From Nocardia yamanashiensis NBRC 100130 (GTDB lineage: Bacteria; Actinomycetota; Actinomycetes; Mycobacteriales; Mycobacteriaceae), in assembly GCF_001613325.1 (NCBI RefSeq), contig NZ_BDCD01000004.1, positions 124,001 to 188,000 on the forward strand: a stretch of DNA of 64,000 nucleotides, given 5' to 3'. The position numbers were made by a program, and so were the translations under genes. The notes under the pieces are model-generated. The model was not told where the DNA came from and did no database searches. It worked only from the letters and a program-made list of their open reading frames with translations. Positions 25,743-34,354 of this stretch are shown in pieces; position 1 is the first letter of the stretch, and the number at the start of each line of letters is the position of its first letter.

Positions 25743-28700
25743 TCATTCCGAGGCGGTGTAGACGGAACCCGCGGCGCGGCGCACGTCGGTGTCGGGGTGC
25801 GCGCGGAGCGTGAACAACAGGTCGGTCCACGGGTTCGTCCAGCCGAATCGATTGCCGCACTGGGCGATCAGCGGTACCGCGGCCAGTGCGGTGGTGTGCC
25901 GGGAGCTCGAGGCCAGTGGGGCGGCCAGCGCGGTCCAGGAACCGGCCGGGATATTGTCGAATTCGGAGGCGACTCGCTGACTCAGGCGATCGGCGGGCCG
26001 GCCGGTCAGGGTACCGGTCGCATACGGGGCCAGGGCATCGATGGCCGATACCGTCGCTTCCGTCTCGGTCCAGCGCACCGCGGCCATCGCGACGTCGATG
26101 AGATGCGGGTGCCAGAACGGATCCTCGGCCAGCAATGCGATCACCGGCGGCGCGGCCGAGCGGGCGATGTCGCTCACCCGGATGGTGGCGGCGAGGAAAT
26201 CGAGCAGAGTCGAAAGCCGTTGGCGTCCAGGCAGATCGCGGTCGGGAAGCGTGACCGTGGAGTCTCGGAGCACTGTGACGGCGGTGGTGAGGGCGGTGGG
26301 ATCGCCGTCTTCGACGAGCGCGGCCAGCAGGGCGCGACTGGCTTCGCCCCAGAGTCCGACGACGTTCAGGTCGGTGAGCAGACCGACCAGGAGATCACCG
26401 GTGCCGGGCGGGGTCCAGCGATGCCAGCGGGTGAGGGCGTTCAGTGCCTGGCGAGCTATACGCGGATCGGGAGCGGCGGCCAGGTCGCGGAGGAATGCGG
26501 CGAAGCGCGGGCGTTGCGGGGGCGGCAGCAGGCCGGGGGTGATTTCCAGGACGGCCGTGGCGGATTCGGGGTCGGCAGCCGCTTCGGTGAGCAGCTGCCA
26601 GGCCGCCGGCCGGTCGAACAGGGAACGGGTGGCGAAGACGGCGGCTCGGCGTACATCGCGATGGGTGCCCGGGCGATTCCAGACCTCGGTGATGGTGTCC
26701 ATCGCATCGGGGGCGCGCAGGGCGGCGAGCAGGCGGAGCCCTTCCTTCGCCGCGGTCACCTTCCGCGAATTCACCAGGGGCGCGAGCGTTCCGGAGAGTT
26801 CGTCGGCGGGGATGTCACGAGCGCAGGCGGCGATGGCGCTCACCGCGACCCGGGCCCGGTCGCCGTCGACGAACCCGGACAGCAGCGCGATGGCACGGGC
26901 CGGTTCATCACTCGAACCCAGTGCGGTCAGCGCGGCCTCCACGATCACCAGATCGGGTGAGTTCAGGTGGCCGTACAGCCAGATGAAACTGCCTGGCAGT
27001 CGGCCCAATTGCCGCACGGCGCCGGCGCGCTCGTACAGACCCGCGGTGGTGCTGCGCGCGTAGGAGTCGAGCAGCCGGGAGTAGCGATCCACCTGCGCGG
27101 GCGGCCAATTGCCGAAACCGGTGGCGAACATGGGCACGAAGCGAATCTTCTTGGACAGGAACCGGCCCGCTGTCGACTTGCTCAGCAGCAAGTCGAGCAG
27201 GTCGGTGCGCCGGTAGGCGATCAGATTGCGGACTTCCGGGAGGGCGATGAGCGAGCGATCCCGGCCCAGGATCTCGTCCAGATGGGCGTCACGGGTGGCC
27301 GGATTCGCCAATGCCAGTGGGAGCGCGCGGCGGACGATGTCGTCACTGTGGGCGGCGCAGGCGCGCACCAGCAGCCGCTGAAGTTCCGGCAGGGCGAAGG
27401 CACGCCGGTCCAGTCCGACCGCCAGGCGGATGGCCAGGTCCCAGCGGTCCCGGTCGGCGTCGGCGCGCAGCCGTGCGCTCAAGGCGGCGTACAGGCGCTG
27501 TTCGGCTCCCCGGGGCAGATTGCGGTGCAGCCCATACAGATTGACGGTGCTCGACAGTTCCGCCAGCCGGGTCAGCATCCGCAGCGAGACGTCGGTGTAG
27601 GCGGTGTCGCCGGTCGCGGCGCCGCGCAGCAGCAGGGTGCGGGCGAGTTCGCCGACGGCGGAGGTGGTCTGGTAGGACCGGTCGCGGGCTTGCAGGGCGT
27701 CCTCGGCGAGCTGCTCCAGAGCGGGGAGATGCGCGGTGCGCCACAGCGAGGCTGGGATCTCGTTCACCGCTTGTAATGCGCTGCTGCGCACCGGATCCTG
27801 TTCATTGCGCAGCCGTCCCAGCATGCCGAGCATGGTTCCGACGACCTCGGGGTCCCGGCTGCCGGCGGCGGCCGTGGCGAGCCGGGTATACGCCAGGGCG
27901 CGTTCCTCGGCGGTCGGCCGCCGGATCGCCTCGGCCAGCAGCGGTTCGGCTTCCGGCCACGGCAGCCGGGCTTGCAGCGCATCGGCTACTTCGGGTACCT
28001 CGCCGCCGGGCCGGGCCAGCAGGCTCCGGACCAGTTCGATGCGTTCGCGGCGGGGGATGGCGTCGAGGACGGCCAGATTCACCAGGGCGGGTGCGAGCCC
28101 GGGCCGGGCGATCAGCGGACCCGCGAGTGCGGCACGACGGGCCGGCGGCAGCGTGGTCAGGAACCGCTGCCGCCGATGGACGGGGCAGGCGCGATAGAGC
28201 TCGGCCAGCTGCTCGTCGGGCAACCCGCGCATGGCACGCCACAGCGCCGGACCCGCCAAGCCCCGGCCATTGCCGGTGGGATGGGTGATCAACCGGTGGA
28301 CCGCGTCGGCATCATGGCGTGCCAAACGTCCTGCCACCGGGTTCAATTCACCGATCGGAATCCATTCCACGGCCCGCGCGGCCAAGCTCAGCAATCGATC
28401 CGGATCGAATTCCACGGCGGCCACGGCATCGGCGGTGAGCCGCCCCCACCATTCGCGCCAGTCGTCCCGTCCCGCGTCGGCGGCCATCGCTTCGACCTGC
28501 TCGAACACCACCTCGACATGCCGGTGACCGAGCACTGCCCAATTCGGCACGGCATAGCCGAGTTCCGGCAGCAGTGCGCGCACCGTCGCGGCCGGACAGT
28601 ACGGCAGTACCCGCGCCGCTTCACCGTCCCCGAACAGGGTTCGCAGTTGCGGCAGCAGAGCGGTGGCCAGCTCTTCCCGGTCCCCGGCGGCCAAGGCCCG

Positions 28701-29039
28701 GCGGATGTATTTGCGCGTGCGATGCGACAGGTGCGCCAACCGGCCGGACACCAGCGCCGGTTCCGCGCCCATTCGCACCAGCGCCGCCAGCGCGCGATTC
28801 ACGCAGCCCGGATCGGCCGAATCCAATTGGGCGACCAGGTGATCGCGCGCCCCGCCCAGCTCGGCCATTCGGATCGCGGTGAGCCGCTCGTACCGGTCGC
28901 CGCCGCCGAGTTCGGCGAGCAGCCGATCCAATTCGGCCGTGCCCGCCAGCCGCCGCGCCTCGCCCGCGATCGTATGCAATCGCCGCGGCACCGACATGCT
29001 CGCCGTCGACTCCAGCCACCGCTTTCCCGCACCAGTCAC
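25743..29039 (-). CDS. Very large helical-repeat (HEAT-like) protein
   Basis: A roughly 1,098-residue soluble protein. From end to end it is built of paired amphipathic helices with short Pro/Asp turns (for example DHLVAQLDSADPGCVNRALAAL and RARVAVSAIAACARDI), the look of HEAT/ARM-type repeats, with no catalytic motif, signal peptide or membrane segment that I can see. GTG 29039 fits the leaderless pattern (TAACGT ends seven bases upstream); ATG 28997 is the alternative. It follows the SPFH protein gene by 38 bases on the same strand. Such solenoids usually scaffold partners. The specific role is unknown. Confidence 0.75.
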   Translation of the reverse strand: MTGAGKRWLESTASMSVPRRLHTIAGEARRLAGTAELDRLLAELGGGDRYERLTAIRMAELGGARDHLVAQLDSADPGCVNRALAALVRMGAEPALVSGRLAHLSHRTRKYIRRALAAGDREELATALLPQLRTLFGDGEAARVLPYCPAATVRALLPELGYAVPNWAVLGHRHVEVVFEQVEAMAADAGRDDWREWWGRLTADAVAAVEFDPDRLLSLAARAVEWIPIGELNPVAGRLARHDADAVHRLITHPTGNGRGLAGPALWRAMRGLPDEQLAELYRACPVHRRQRFLTTLPPARRAALAGPLIARPGLAPALVNLAVLDAIPRRERIELVRSLLARPGGEVPEVADALQARLPWPEAEPLLAEAIRRPTAEERALAYTRLATAAAGSRDPEVVGTMLGMLGRLRNEQDPVRSSALQAVNEIPASLWRTAHLPALEQLAEDALQARDRSYQTTSAVGELARTLLLRGAATGDTAYTDVSLRMLTRLAELSSTVNLYGLHRNLPRGAEQRLYAALSARLRADADRDRWDLAIRLAVGLDRRAFALPELQRLLVRACAAHSDDIVRRALPLALANPATRDAHLDEILGRDRSLIALPEVRNLIAYRRTDLLDLLLSKSTAGRFLSKKIRFVPMFATGFGNWPPAQVDRYSRLLDSYARSTTAGLYERAGAVRQLGRLPGSFIWLYGHLNSPDLVIVEAALTALGSSDEPARAIALLSGFVDGDRARVAVSAIAACARDIPADELSGTLAPLVNSRKVTAAKEGLRLLAALRAPDAMDTITEVWNRPGTHRDVRRAAVFATRSLFDRPAAWQLLTEAAADPESATAVLEITPGLLPPPQRPRFAAFLRDLAAAPDPRIARQALNALTRWHRWTPPGTGDLLVGLLTDLNVVGLWGEASRALLAALVEDGDPTALTTAVTVLRDSTVTLPDRDLPGRQRLSTLLDFLAATIRVSDIARSAAPPVIALLAEDPFWHPHLIDVAMAAVRWTETEATVSAIDALAPYATGTLTGRPADRLSQRVASEFDNIPAGSWTALAAPLASSSRHTTALAAVPLIAQCGNRFGWTNPWTDLLFTLRAHPDTDVRRAAGSVYTASE

Positions 29040-29077
29040 GGCCGCCACGTTACAAAGATCAACCGGCGGTCGCCGGT

Positions 29078-29965
29078 TCAGCGCGCCGGAATGGTGGTGG
29101 CCAGCCCGGTGCCCGGCCAGCACTGGAATCCGGTCGGCAGCTGCTTGCCGCTGTTGAGCATGTCCAGGCATTTGGAGACGAGCACGTTCGGATCCTTCAG
29201 CGATTCGGCCAGGATCCGGTTGGCCTCGGCTTCCGCGGCGGCGGTCTTCTGCTTCTGCTCGGCGATGCGGGTGTCGGCGATCTGCGCCTGATACGCATTG
29301 ATCTTCGACTGGGTCTGCTGATCGAAGTGCACGATCGAGATGATGACGTTCTGCACCTCGATCTGCGCGCCGATCTTGACCTGTAGCTTGTCGGTGGCCT
29401 GCGCGGACAGATCGGTCAGGTTCGGCCCGCCCGCGTTCTGCGGTTCCAAGGGGTTGTAGGCGGCGAAGATCTCGTTGAGCGTGGCATTGAGCTCCCGCGT
29501 CACCAGGCTGTCCTTGATATTCGCGATGGTGTGATAGTCGCGGAACAGTGCGTCCGCGGCCGCGTGATGGATCCGCCAGCGCACCGTATTGTCCACGCAC
29601 GCCGTGGAATTGTTGGCCAGCCGGATGGCGCTCCCGCCCGAGCACCGGTCGTCCTTGAAGCCGCCGATCTGGTTATTGGTCTGAATGGTGCCGTCGAGTT
29701 CGGGCACCTGCTGCCACGGCCACACCGCGTGCAGGCCGTTCTCCTTGGTGCCCACCGGTTTCCCGAACGAGGTCACGATGCCGACATTGCGGGTGGAGAC
29801 GATGCTCAGCGACGACATCGCCAGCAGGATCAGCCCGGCGACGACGCAGCCGAGCGCGGTCAGCAGGGTGGAGCCGCGGCTGGCGTACGGGCGGCCCCGC
29901 TGGCTCAGCAGGACGAGTACGGCGGCGCCGAGAAAGACGACGGCGAACAGGAACAGCCACGGCAT
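29078..29965 (-). CDS. SPFH/band-7 (stomatin/prohibitin-like) membrane protein
   Basis: A 295-residue membrane protein. Two hydrophobic segments at the N-terminus (residues 2-22 and about 33-55) are followed by the SPFH domain start SIVSTRNVGIVTSFGKPVGT and its core; a helical Ala/Glu-rich stretch (QKQKTAAAEAEANRILAESL) follows and the chain ends QCWPGTGLATTIPAR. A central segment contains two cysteines (DDRCSG, STACVD). SPFH proteins form large membrane rings that organise lipid domains or proteases. GGAG lies eight bases before ATG 29965. It is upstream of the helical-repeat gene and divergent from two small helical proteins. Confidence 0.85.
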   Translation of the reverse strand: MPWLFLFAVVFLGAAVLVLLSQRGRPYASRGSTLLTALGCVVAGLILLAMSSLSIVSTRNVGIVTSFGKPVGTKENGLHAVWPWQQVPELDGTIQTNNQIGGFKDDRCSGGSAIRLANNSTACVDNTVRWRIHHAAADALFRDYHTIANIKDSLVTRELNATLNEIFAAYNPLEPQNAGGPNLTDLSAQATDKLQVKIGAQIEVQNVIISIVHFDQQTQSKINAYQAQIADTRIAEQKQKTAAAEAEANRILAESLKDPNVLVSKCLDMLNSGKQLPTGFQCWPGTGLATTIPAR

Positions 29966-30064
29966 GGCGTACTCTCCTCGGACGGTGCGGTCGGCGTGAC
30001 CAGCTTGGCACGAGAGTCGGTGAACGGCCGGTGTTCCCAATCGAATTCGGATAGTCTGGACGGC

Positions 30065-30283
30065 GTGTCGGAGATCGAGCGACTATCTGTTGTCACTCTC
30101 GTGCCCCGCACCGATATCGCCGCACTGGGGGATCTCGACGAGGGGGATTACGCGGTATTGCGCGCGGCCTGCGAACACGCGCTCGAGGTGCGGGAACGCG
30201 AGTTGAGCGCGGCCATCGACAAAGGTCTCGGCATGGTTCCCGCCCTGGTGCGCAATGCGATCCGGCGGTTACTGCTCTCCTGA
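30065..30283 (+). CDS. Small helical protein, unknown
   Basis: A 72-residue acidic protein ending in a basic amphipathic helix (MVPALVRNAIRRLLLS). GTG 30065 is seven bases after TAGTCT, again leaderless. The next gene begins within nine bases of its stop, so the two are a unit. I recognise no family. Confidence 0.65.
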   Translation: MSEIERLSVVTLVPRTDIAALGDLDEGDYAVLRAACEHALEVRERELSAAIDKGLGMVPALVRNAIRRLLLS

Positions 30284-30291
30284 GGCGAATG

Positions 30292-31230
30292 ATGACCAGT
30301 TTGGCGGCACGTGCGGAAGTGGTGAAACTGGCGCGCGAATTGCACACCGCGCCCGAGGATCTGGAGTTTCTGCTCGAATCGGATCCACAGGCCGTGCGGC
30401 AATTCCGGCGGGGCCTGCATCGCGGTTTGGACGCCAAACACCGGCCCATGTTCGATCGCCTCGCCAAAGCCAGTGCGCTGCTGCCGAATTCCCTGGCGGT
30501 GACCATTGCCACCCGGTTCTTCGGACCGGTGCTGTGCGGCATGATCGCGCCGTCGCTGAGCCCCGAACGCGCGCAATCCCTCATCGGTCACGTGCCCATG
30601 CGATTCCTGGCCGACCTCGCACCGTACGTGGACCCCGAGGCCGCCACGCCCATTGTCAGCGCCTTGGACGTCGAGGTGATGGTGCCTGTCATGCGGGAGA
30701 TGCTGCGCCGCAAGGACTATGTCACGCTCGCGCGTTTCCTGGTCGCGGCCACCGACCAGCAGTTGCTGGAGGTGCTGCCGCATATCGACTCGGGTGCGGA
30801 CATGCTGCTGGTGGCGTTCAATGTCGAGCTGGACACGGTGTCGGACCGGTTCGAAACGGTCATGGCGGCGCTGCCGGAAGAACGCATTCGCGAGATCATG
30901 CAGGCGGGTTACGAACAGGACATGGTGGTGGAGGCGCTGACCTTCCTGCAATTCCTGAGCACCGAGACGCTCGGCCGGGTGGCGGACATCGTCGCGGAGA
31001 TGGACACCGAGATCCTCACCCACATGGTGGAGACCGCCCATCGCGAGAACGCCTGGGCGGAACTGATTCCGATCACGCTCGCCATGTCCGAGAAATACCG
31101 GATGCGGCTGGCCGAGCTGGAGGTCTGGGACGAGGAGAAGATCGCGGCGATCATGCGGGTGGCCGAGCGCAACGGATTGTCCGCCGAGCTCGAGCAGCTG
31201 ATCACTGCGGTGGAGGGGTCGCGCGACTGA
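30292..31230 (+). CDS. Helical-repeat protein, MgtE-N/HEAT-like, unknown function
   Basis: A 312-residue soluble all-helical protein with repeating blocks such as LARFLVAATDQQLLEVLPHIDSG and LPEERIREIMQAGYEQDMVVEALTFLQ. These resemble the superhelical N-domain of MgtE transporters, but no CBS or membrane part is present. GAGG six bases upstream supports ATG 30292 (ATG 30289 also possible). It overlaps the convergent TetR gene by 29 bases. With the small protein before it and the divergent SPFH/solenoid pair it forms the 25.7-31.2 kb locus. Confidence 0.7.
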   Translation: MTSLAARAEVVKLARELHTAPEDLEFLLESDPQAVRQFRRGLHRGLDAKHRPMFDRLAKASALLPNSLAVTIATRFFGPVLCGMIAPSLSPERAQSLIGHVPMRFLADLAPYVDPEAATPIVSALDVEVMVPVMREMLRRKDYVTLARFLVAATDQQLLEVLPHIDSGADMLLVAFNVELDTVSDRFETVMAALPEERIREIMQAGYEQDMVVEALTFLQFLSTETLGRVADIVAEMDTEILTHMVETAHRENAWAELIPITLAMSEKYRMRLAELEVWDEEKIAAIMRVAERNGLSAELEQLITAVEGSRD

Positions 31231-31906
31231 CCCCGTCCAGGACGCAGGCCAGCCCGAACGCGAACTGCTCGGCCGACCCCGGATCCTCGGCCTCGAGCAC
31301 CCGCTTGGCCAGGTGCGGGTACTCGCCGGATTCGATGACCGCGCGCACGTAGGGCCCGACGCTGGCCCGCCATTGGTCCTCGGTGAGCCCGGTGCGTTGC
31401 TGCACTTGGATTTCCGCGAGTTCCTGGTTGACCGCGCCGAAGACGTAGGACATCACGGTCTGGACGATCTGCGAGGCGAGGGTGGCGTCCGAGGTCAGCG
31501 GGGCGACCGCGGCCAGTGCTCGATCGTGGCGGCGCAGCGCGTTGGGGCCGAGCGCGGGACGGCCGGACAGCTCGGGGCCGAGCCAGGGGTGGCGCAGCAG
31601 GGTCGCGCGCAGCTGGTTCGCCAGTTCGGCGAGGTCGGCGCGCCAGTCACCCGAGGGTTCGGCGAGCGCGGTCTCGCCCTGGACGGCATCGATCATCAGA
31701 TCCAGCAGTTCGTCACGATTGGCGACATAGCGGTAGAGCGAAGCGGTGCCCGACCCCAGATCGGTCGCGACCCGGCGCATCGAAACCGCGGGCAGCCCTT
31801 CGGTATCGGCGACCGCGCAGGCGGCCCGCACGATGCGATCCACGCTGGGCGCCCGGCGCGCGGGTTCGCGGCGGTCCTTGCTCCACACCAACTGCGGGTC
31901 GGTCAT
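31202..31906 (-). CDS. TetR-family regulator (TetR_C type)
   Basis: A 234-residue repressor. The helix-turn-helix is SMRRVATDLGSGTASLYRYVANRDELLDLM, and the C-terminal domain (LRHPWLGPELSGRPALGPNALRRHDRALAAV) belongs to the same subgroup as TetR itself, which binds planar polycyclic drugs. ATG 31906 has AAAGGA upstream. It is divergent from an aromatic-type FAD monooxygenase, the same arrangement as TetR with tetracycline-modifying or exporting genes; operator-like repeats lie in the gap (31948-31982). Confidence 0.9.
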   Translation of the reverse strand: MTDPQLVWSKDRREPARRAPSVDRIVRAACAVADTEGLPAVSMRRVATDLGSGTASLYRYVANRDELLDLMIDAVQGETALAEPSGDWRADLAELANQLRATLLRHPWLGPELSGRPALGPNALRRHDRALAAVAPLTSDATLASQIVQTVMSYVFGAVNQELAEIQVQQRTGLTEDQWRASVGPYVRAVIESGEYPHLAKRVLEAEDPGSAEQFAFGLACVLDGVSRATPPPQ

Positions 31907-31947
31907 CGGCGTCCTTTCCGGATTCGTTGCGCACAGCCTAACACTGT

Positions 31948-31982
31948 GGTTACGGTGTAGCCAGTACGGCTACGGTGTATCC
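31948..31982. promoter_or_regulatory. Direct and inverted repeats, likely TetR operators
   Basis: Two 15-bp direct repeats GGTTACGGTGTAGCC (31948-31962) and GGCTACGGTGTATCC (31968-31982), offset exactly 20 bp. Across their junction is the inverted repeat GTAGCC-AGTAC-GGCTAC (31957-31973). The repeats lie between the divergent tetR and FAD monooxygenase genes, just before the AAGGAG of the latter. Confidence 0.7.
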
Positions 31983-31997
31983 ATAAGGAGATTTGCG

Positions 31998-33584
31998 ATG
32001 GCGGACAAGCACGTTCCGGTACTCATTGCCGGTGGCGGATCGGTCGGGTTGGCGACGGCCCTGTTCCTGGCGGATCGCGGGGTGCCGCCGCTGGTGGTGG
32101 AGGCGCAGGCCGGGCCGTCCACGCATCCGCGCGCCACCGGGCTCGGGTCGCGCACCATGGAGATGCTGCGGGCCCTCGGGCTACAGGACGCCGTGAACGC
32201 GGTGAGCGTGGACATGGTCGGCGCGGGGCTCGGCAAAACCTACGCATACAGCCTGGCCGCCACCGATTTCGGTGCCATGCCGGTGGTGGCGCCCGCGCGC
32301 AAGGCCTGGGGGAAGGACGAGGTGAGTCCGGGCCGCACCCGCGGCACCTGCCCGCAGCATCGGCTGGATTCGGTCCTGTTGCCGGCCGCGCGGGAACGCG
32401 GTGCGACGCTGCGCTATTCGACCCGCCTGGCATCGCTCACCCAGGACGCGGACGGCGTGCACGCGGTGCTCGACAGCGGGGAGACGGTGCACGCGGACTA
32501 TCTGATCGGCGCGGACGGCCTGCGCAGCACCGTGCGCACGGCGGCCGGCATCGGCGTCAGCGGCCCCGGACCGCTCGGAAAACCCATGGTGAGCATGCTC
32601 TTCCGTGCCGACCTCACCCCGTATCTGGCCGGTCGGCAGTTCGTGACCTGCAATATCGACAACCCCGGCGTGACCGGAATGATGGTGACCGTCGACGGCG
32701 AGAAGGAATGGATCCTGCACGTGACGGCTGCCGAGGAGAAGGTGTTCCCCGAGGCGCGCTGCCTGGAACTGATCCGGGCCGCGATCGGCGACGACACCGC
32801 CGAGGTCGAGTTGGTGAGCGTACTGCCGTGGCGGCCACGCGGATTCCTCGCCACCGCCTTCCGCTCCGGCCGGGTCTTCCTGGTCGGCGACGCCGCGCAC
32901 GCCATCCCGCCGATCGGCGCGTTCGGGCTCAATACCGGGTTCGCCGACGCGCACAACCTCGCCTGGAAGCTCGCCGCCGTCGCGCACGGCCAAGCCGGAC
33001 CCGCACTGCTGGACACCTATGCCGCCGAACGGGAACCGGTGGTGCGAATGACCTTCGAACAAGCCCTGCTCCGGTCCGCCGACGCGCGCCTGCACTGGGA
33101 CGACAGTCCCGAAACCGTGGCCGAGCGCATCGCCAAGGGGGTGCTCAACGCTCCGGTCGTACACCTGGGCTACCGCTACAACTCGGCCGCGGTCATCGGC
33201 GCGATCCCGGACCTGCCCTCCACCGAAGACGTTTCACTGACACTGGACGGCACACCCGGTTCCCGCCTCCCGCATCGATGGATCGAGCAAGCCGGTCGCA
33301 CCGTCTCCACCCTCGACCTGATCGGCCCCCTGTTCACCCTCTTCGCCGCCGACGAGCACTGGGCGCGGGCGGGGGAGCAGCTCGAAAACCTCACCGTACG
33401 CCGCATTCCCGTCGACGATGCCGCCTGGATCGGCAGTCTCGGCATCACCGCACAGGGTGCAATGCTGGTGCGACCCGACCAGGTCGTCGCCTGGCGCACC
33501 ACCGAATCCGCAACTCACCCGGCCGAGGAACTCGCTCGGCTGCTGAATCGGCTGTGCGCACAACCGGACCCACGCCACGGCTGA
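31998..33584 (+). CDS. FAD-dependent aromatic-type monooxygenase
   Basis: A 528-residue class A flavoprotein monooxygenase. FAD motifs: LIAGGGSVGLATALFLADRG at the N-terminus, DG motif YLIGADGLRSTVR, and GD motif VFLVGDAAHAIPPIGAFGLNTGFADAHNLAWKL. The C-terminal third is the thioredoxin-like domain of phenol-hydroxylase/TfdB relatives. These enzymes hydroxylate aromatic rings or inactivate polyketide drugs using NAD(P)H and O2. AAGGAG lies seven bases before ATG 31998. The divergent TetR_C regulator points to an inducible drug or aromatic substrate; identity unknown. Confidence 0.9.
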   Translation: MADKHVPVLIAGGGSVGLATALFLADRGVPPLVVEAQAGPSTHPRATGLGSRTMEMLRALGLQDAVNAVSVDMVGAGLGKTYAYSLAATDFGAMPVVAPARKAWGKDEVSPGRTRGTCPQHRLDSVLLPAARERGATLRYSTRLASLTQDADGVHAVLDSGETVHADYLIGADGLRSTVRTAAGIGVSGPGPLGKPMVSMLFRADLTPYLAGRQFVTCNIDNPGVTGMMVTVDGEKEWILHVTAAEEKVFPEARCLELIRAAIGDDTAEVELVSVLPWRPRGFLATAFRSGRVFLVGDAAHAIPPIGAFGLNTGFADAHNLAWKLAAVAHGQAGPALLDTYAAEREPVVRMTFEQALLRSADARLHWDDSPETVAERIAKGVLNAPVVHLGYRYNSAAVIGAIPDLPSTEDVSLTLDGTPGSRLPHRWIEQAGRTVSTLDLIGPLFTLFAADEHWARAGEQLENLTVRRIPVDDAAWIGSLGITAQGAMLVRPDQVVAWRTTESATHPAEELARLLNRLCAQPDPRHG

Positions 33585-33621
33585 GCATCCGTTCACCAAT
33601 TATTGGCTCGCACAACAGCGC

Positions 33622-34350
33622 GTGCTCGCCACCCAGCCGTCACTGGGCTACGACGAGGTGTACTACAAGCTCGGCCGCTACACCCTCGGCAAGGACGAGA
33701 TCAACAACAAGTGCAACGACTGGTGCGAGGCCAACGGCCAGCTCGGCGTGGCGGCCGCCAAATCCGATGCCAGGCTGAGCGATCCGGCGTCGTTCACCTG
33801 CAAGCTCGCCGTCGGCCAGGAAACCGCCGAGAGCAAAGACCCGATGAAGACCGTGGTGATCGGGCCCGGCGGCAAGGCGTACCTGACCGACGGTCACCAC
33901 ACCCTGACCTCCTTCCTGGAAACCCCCGACGGCAGCGTGAACCTGCACGTCCGGCTGCGGGTACTGGACAATCTGAGCGGTCTGTCCGATACCGAGTTCT
34001 GGGACACCATGCAGGCCAGGGGCTGGGTGTGGCTGAAGGACGTGGCCGGCAATGCGATCACGGTCGATCGACTGCCGAAGTCGCTGGGACTGGCCAGCTT
34101 CGCCAACGACAACTACCGGTCGATGATGTACTTCGCCCGCGACATCGGCTACACGGTCGGTGGTCTGCCGTTCCAGGAGTTCTACTGGGGCCAGTGGATG
34201 CGCGAGAACCAGGTCGGCTTGCATACGCCGCAGGGTTGCATCACCCGCAACCTTGCGGCATCCCCAGGGATGAGTGTCAATACCGCTGAGGTCGAATCGA
34301 TTTCCGGTCCGGCGGTGGATGTCGCGGGACCGGCGGCGACCGTACCGTGA
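33622..34350 (+). pseudogene. ParB-like (ParBc_2) protein, 5'-truncated
   Basis: The 242-residue reading VLATQPSLGYDEVYYKLGRYTLGKDEINNKCNDW continuing through LTDGHHTLTSFLET fits the secreted ParB/Srx-like family (GHH motif). Relatives, as I recall them, carry a signal peptide and 30-50 more residues before the TQPSLGYDE block. Here the frame is open back to 33547 but has no ATG, TTG or other GTG, no Shine-Dalgarno and no export signal, and it abuts the monooxygenase stop. The gene therefore looks as if its front was deleted. GTG 33622 is the only possible start; it could still be a short cytoplasmic protein. Confidence 0.6.
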
Positions 34351-34354
34351 CGAT

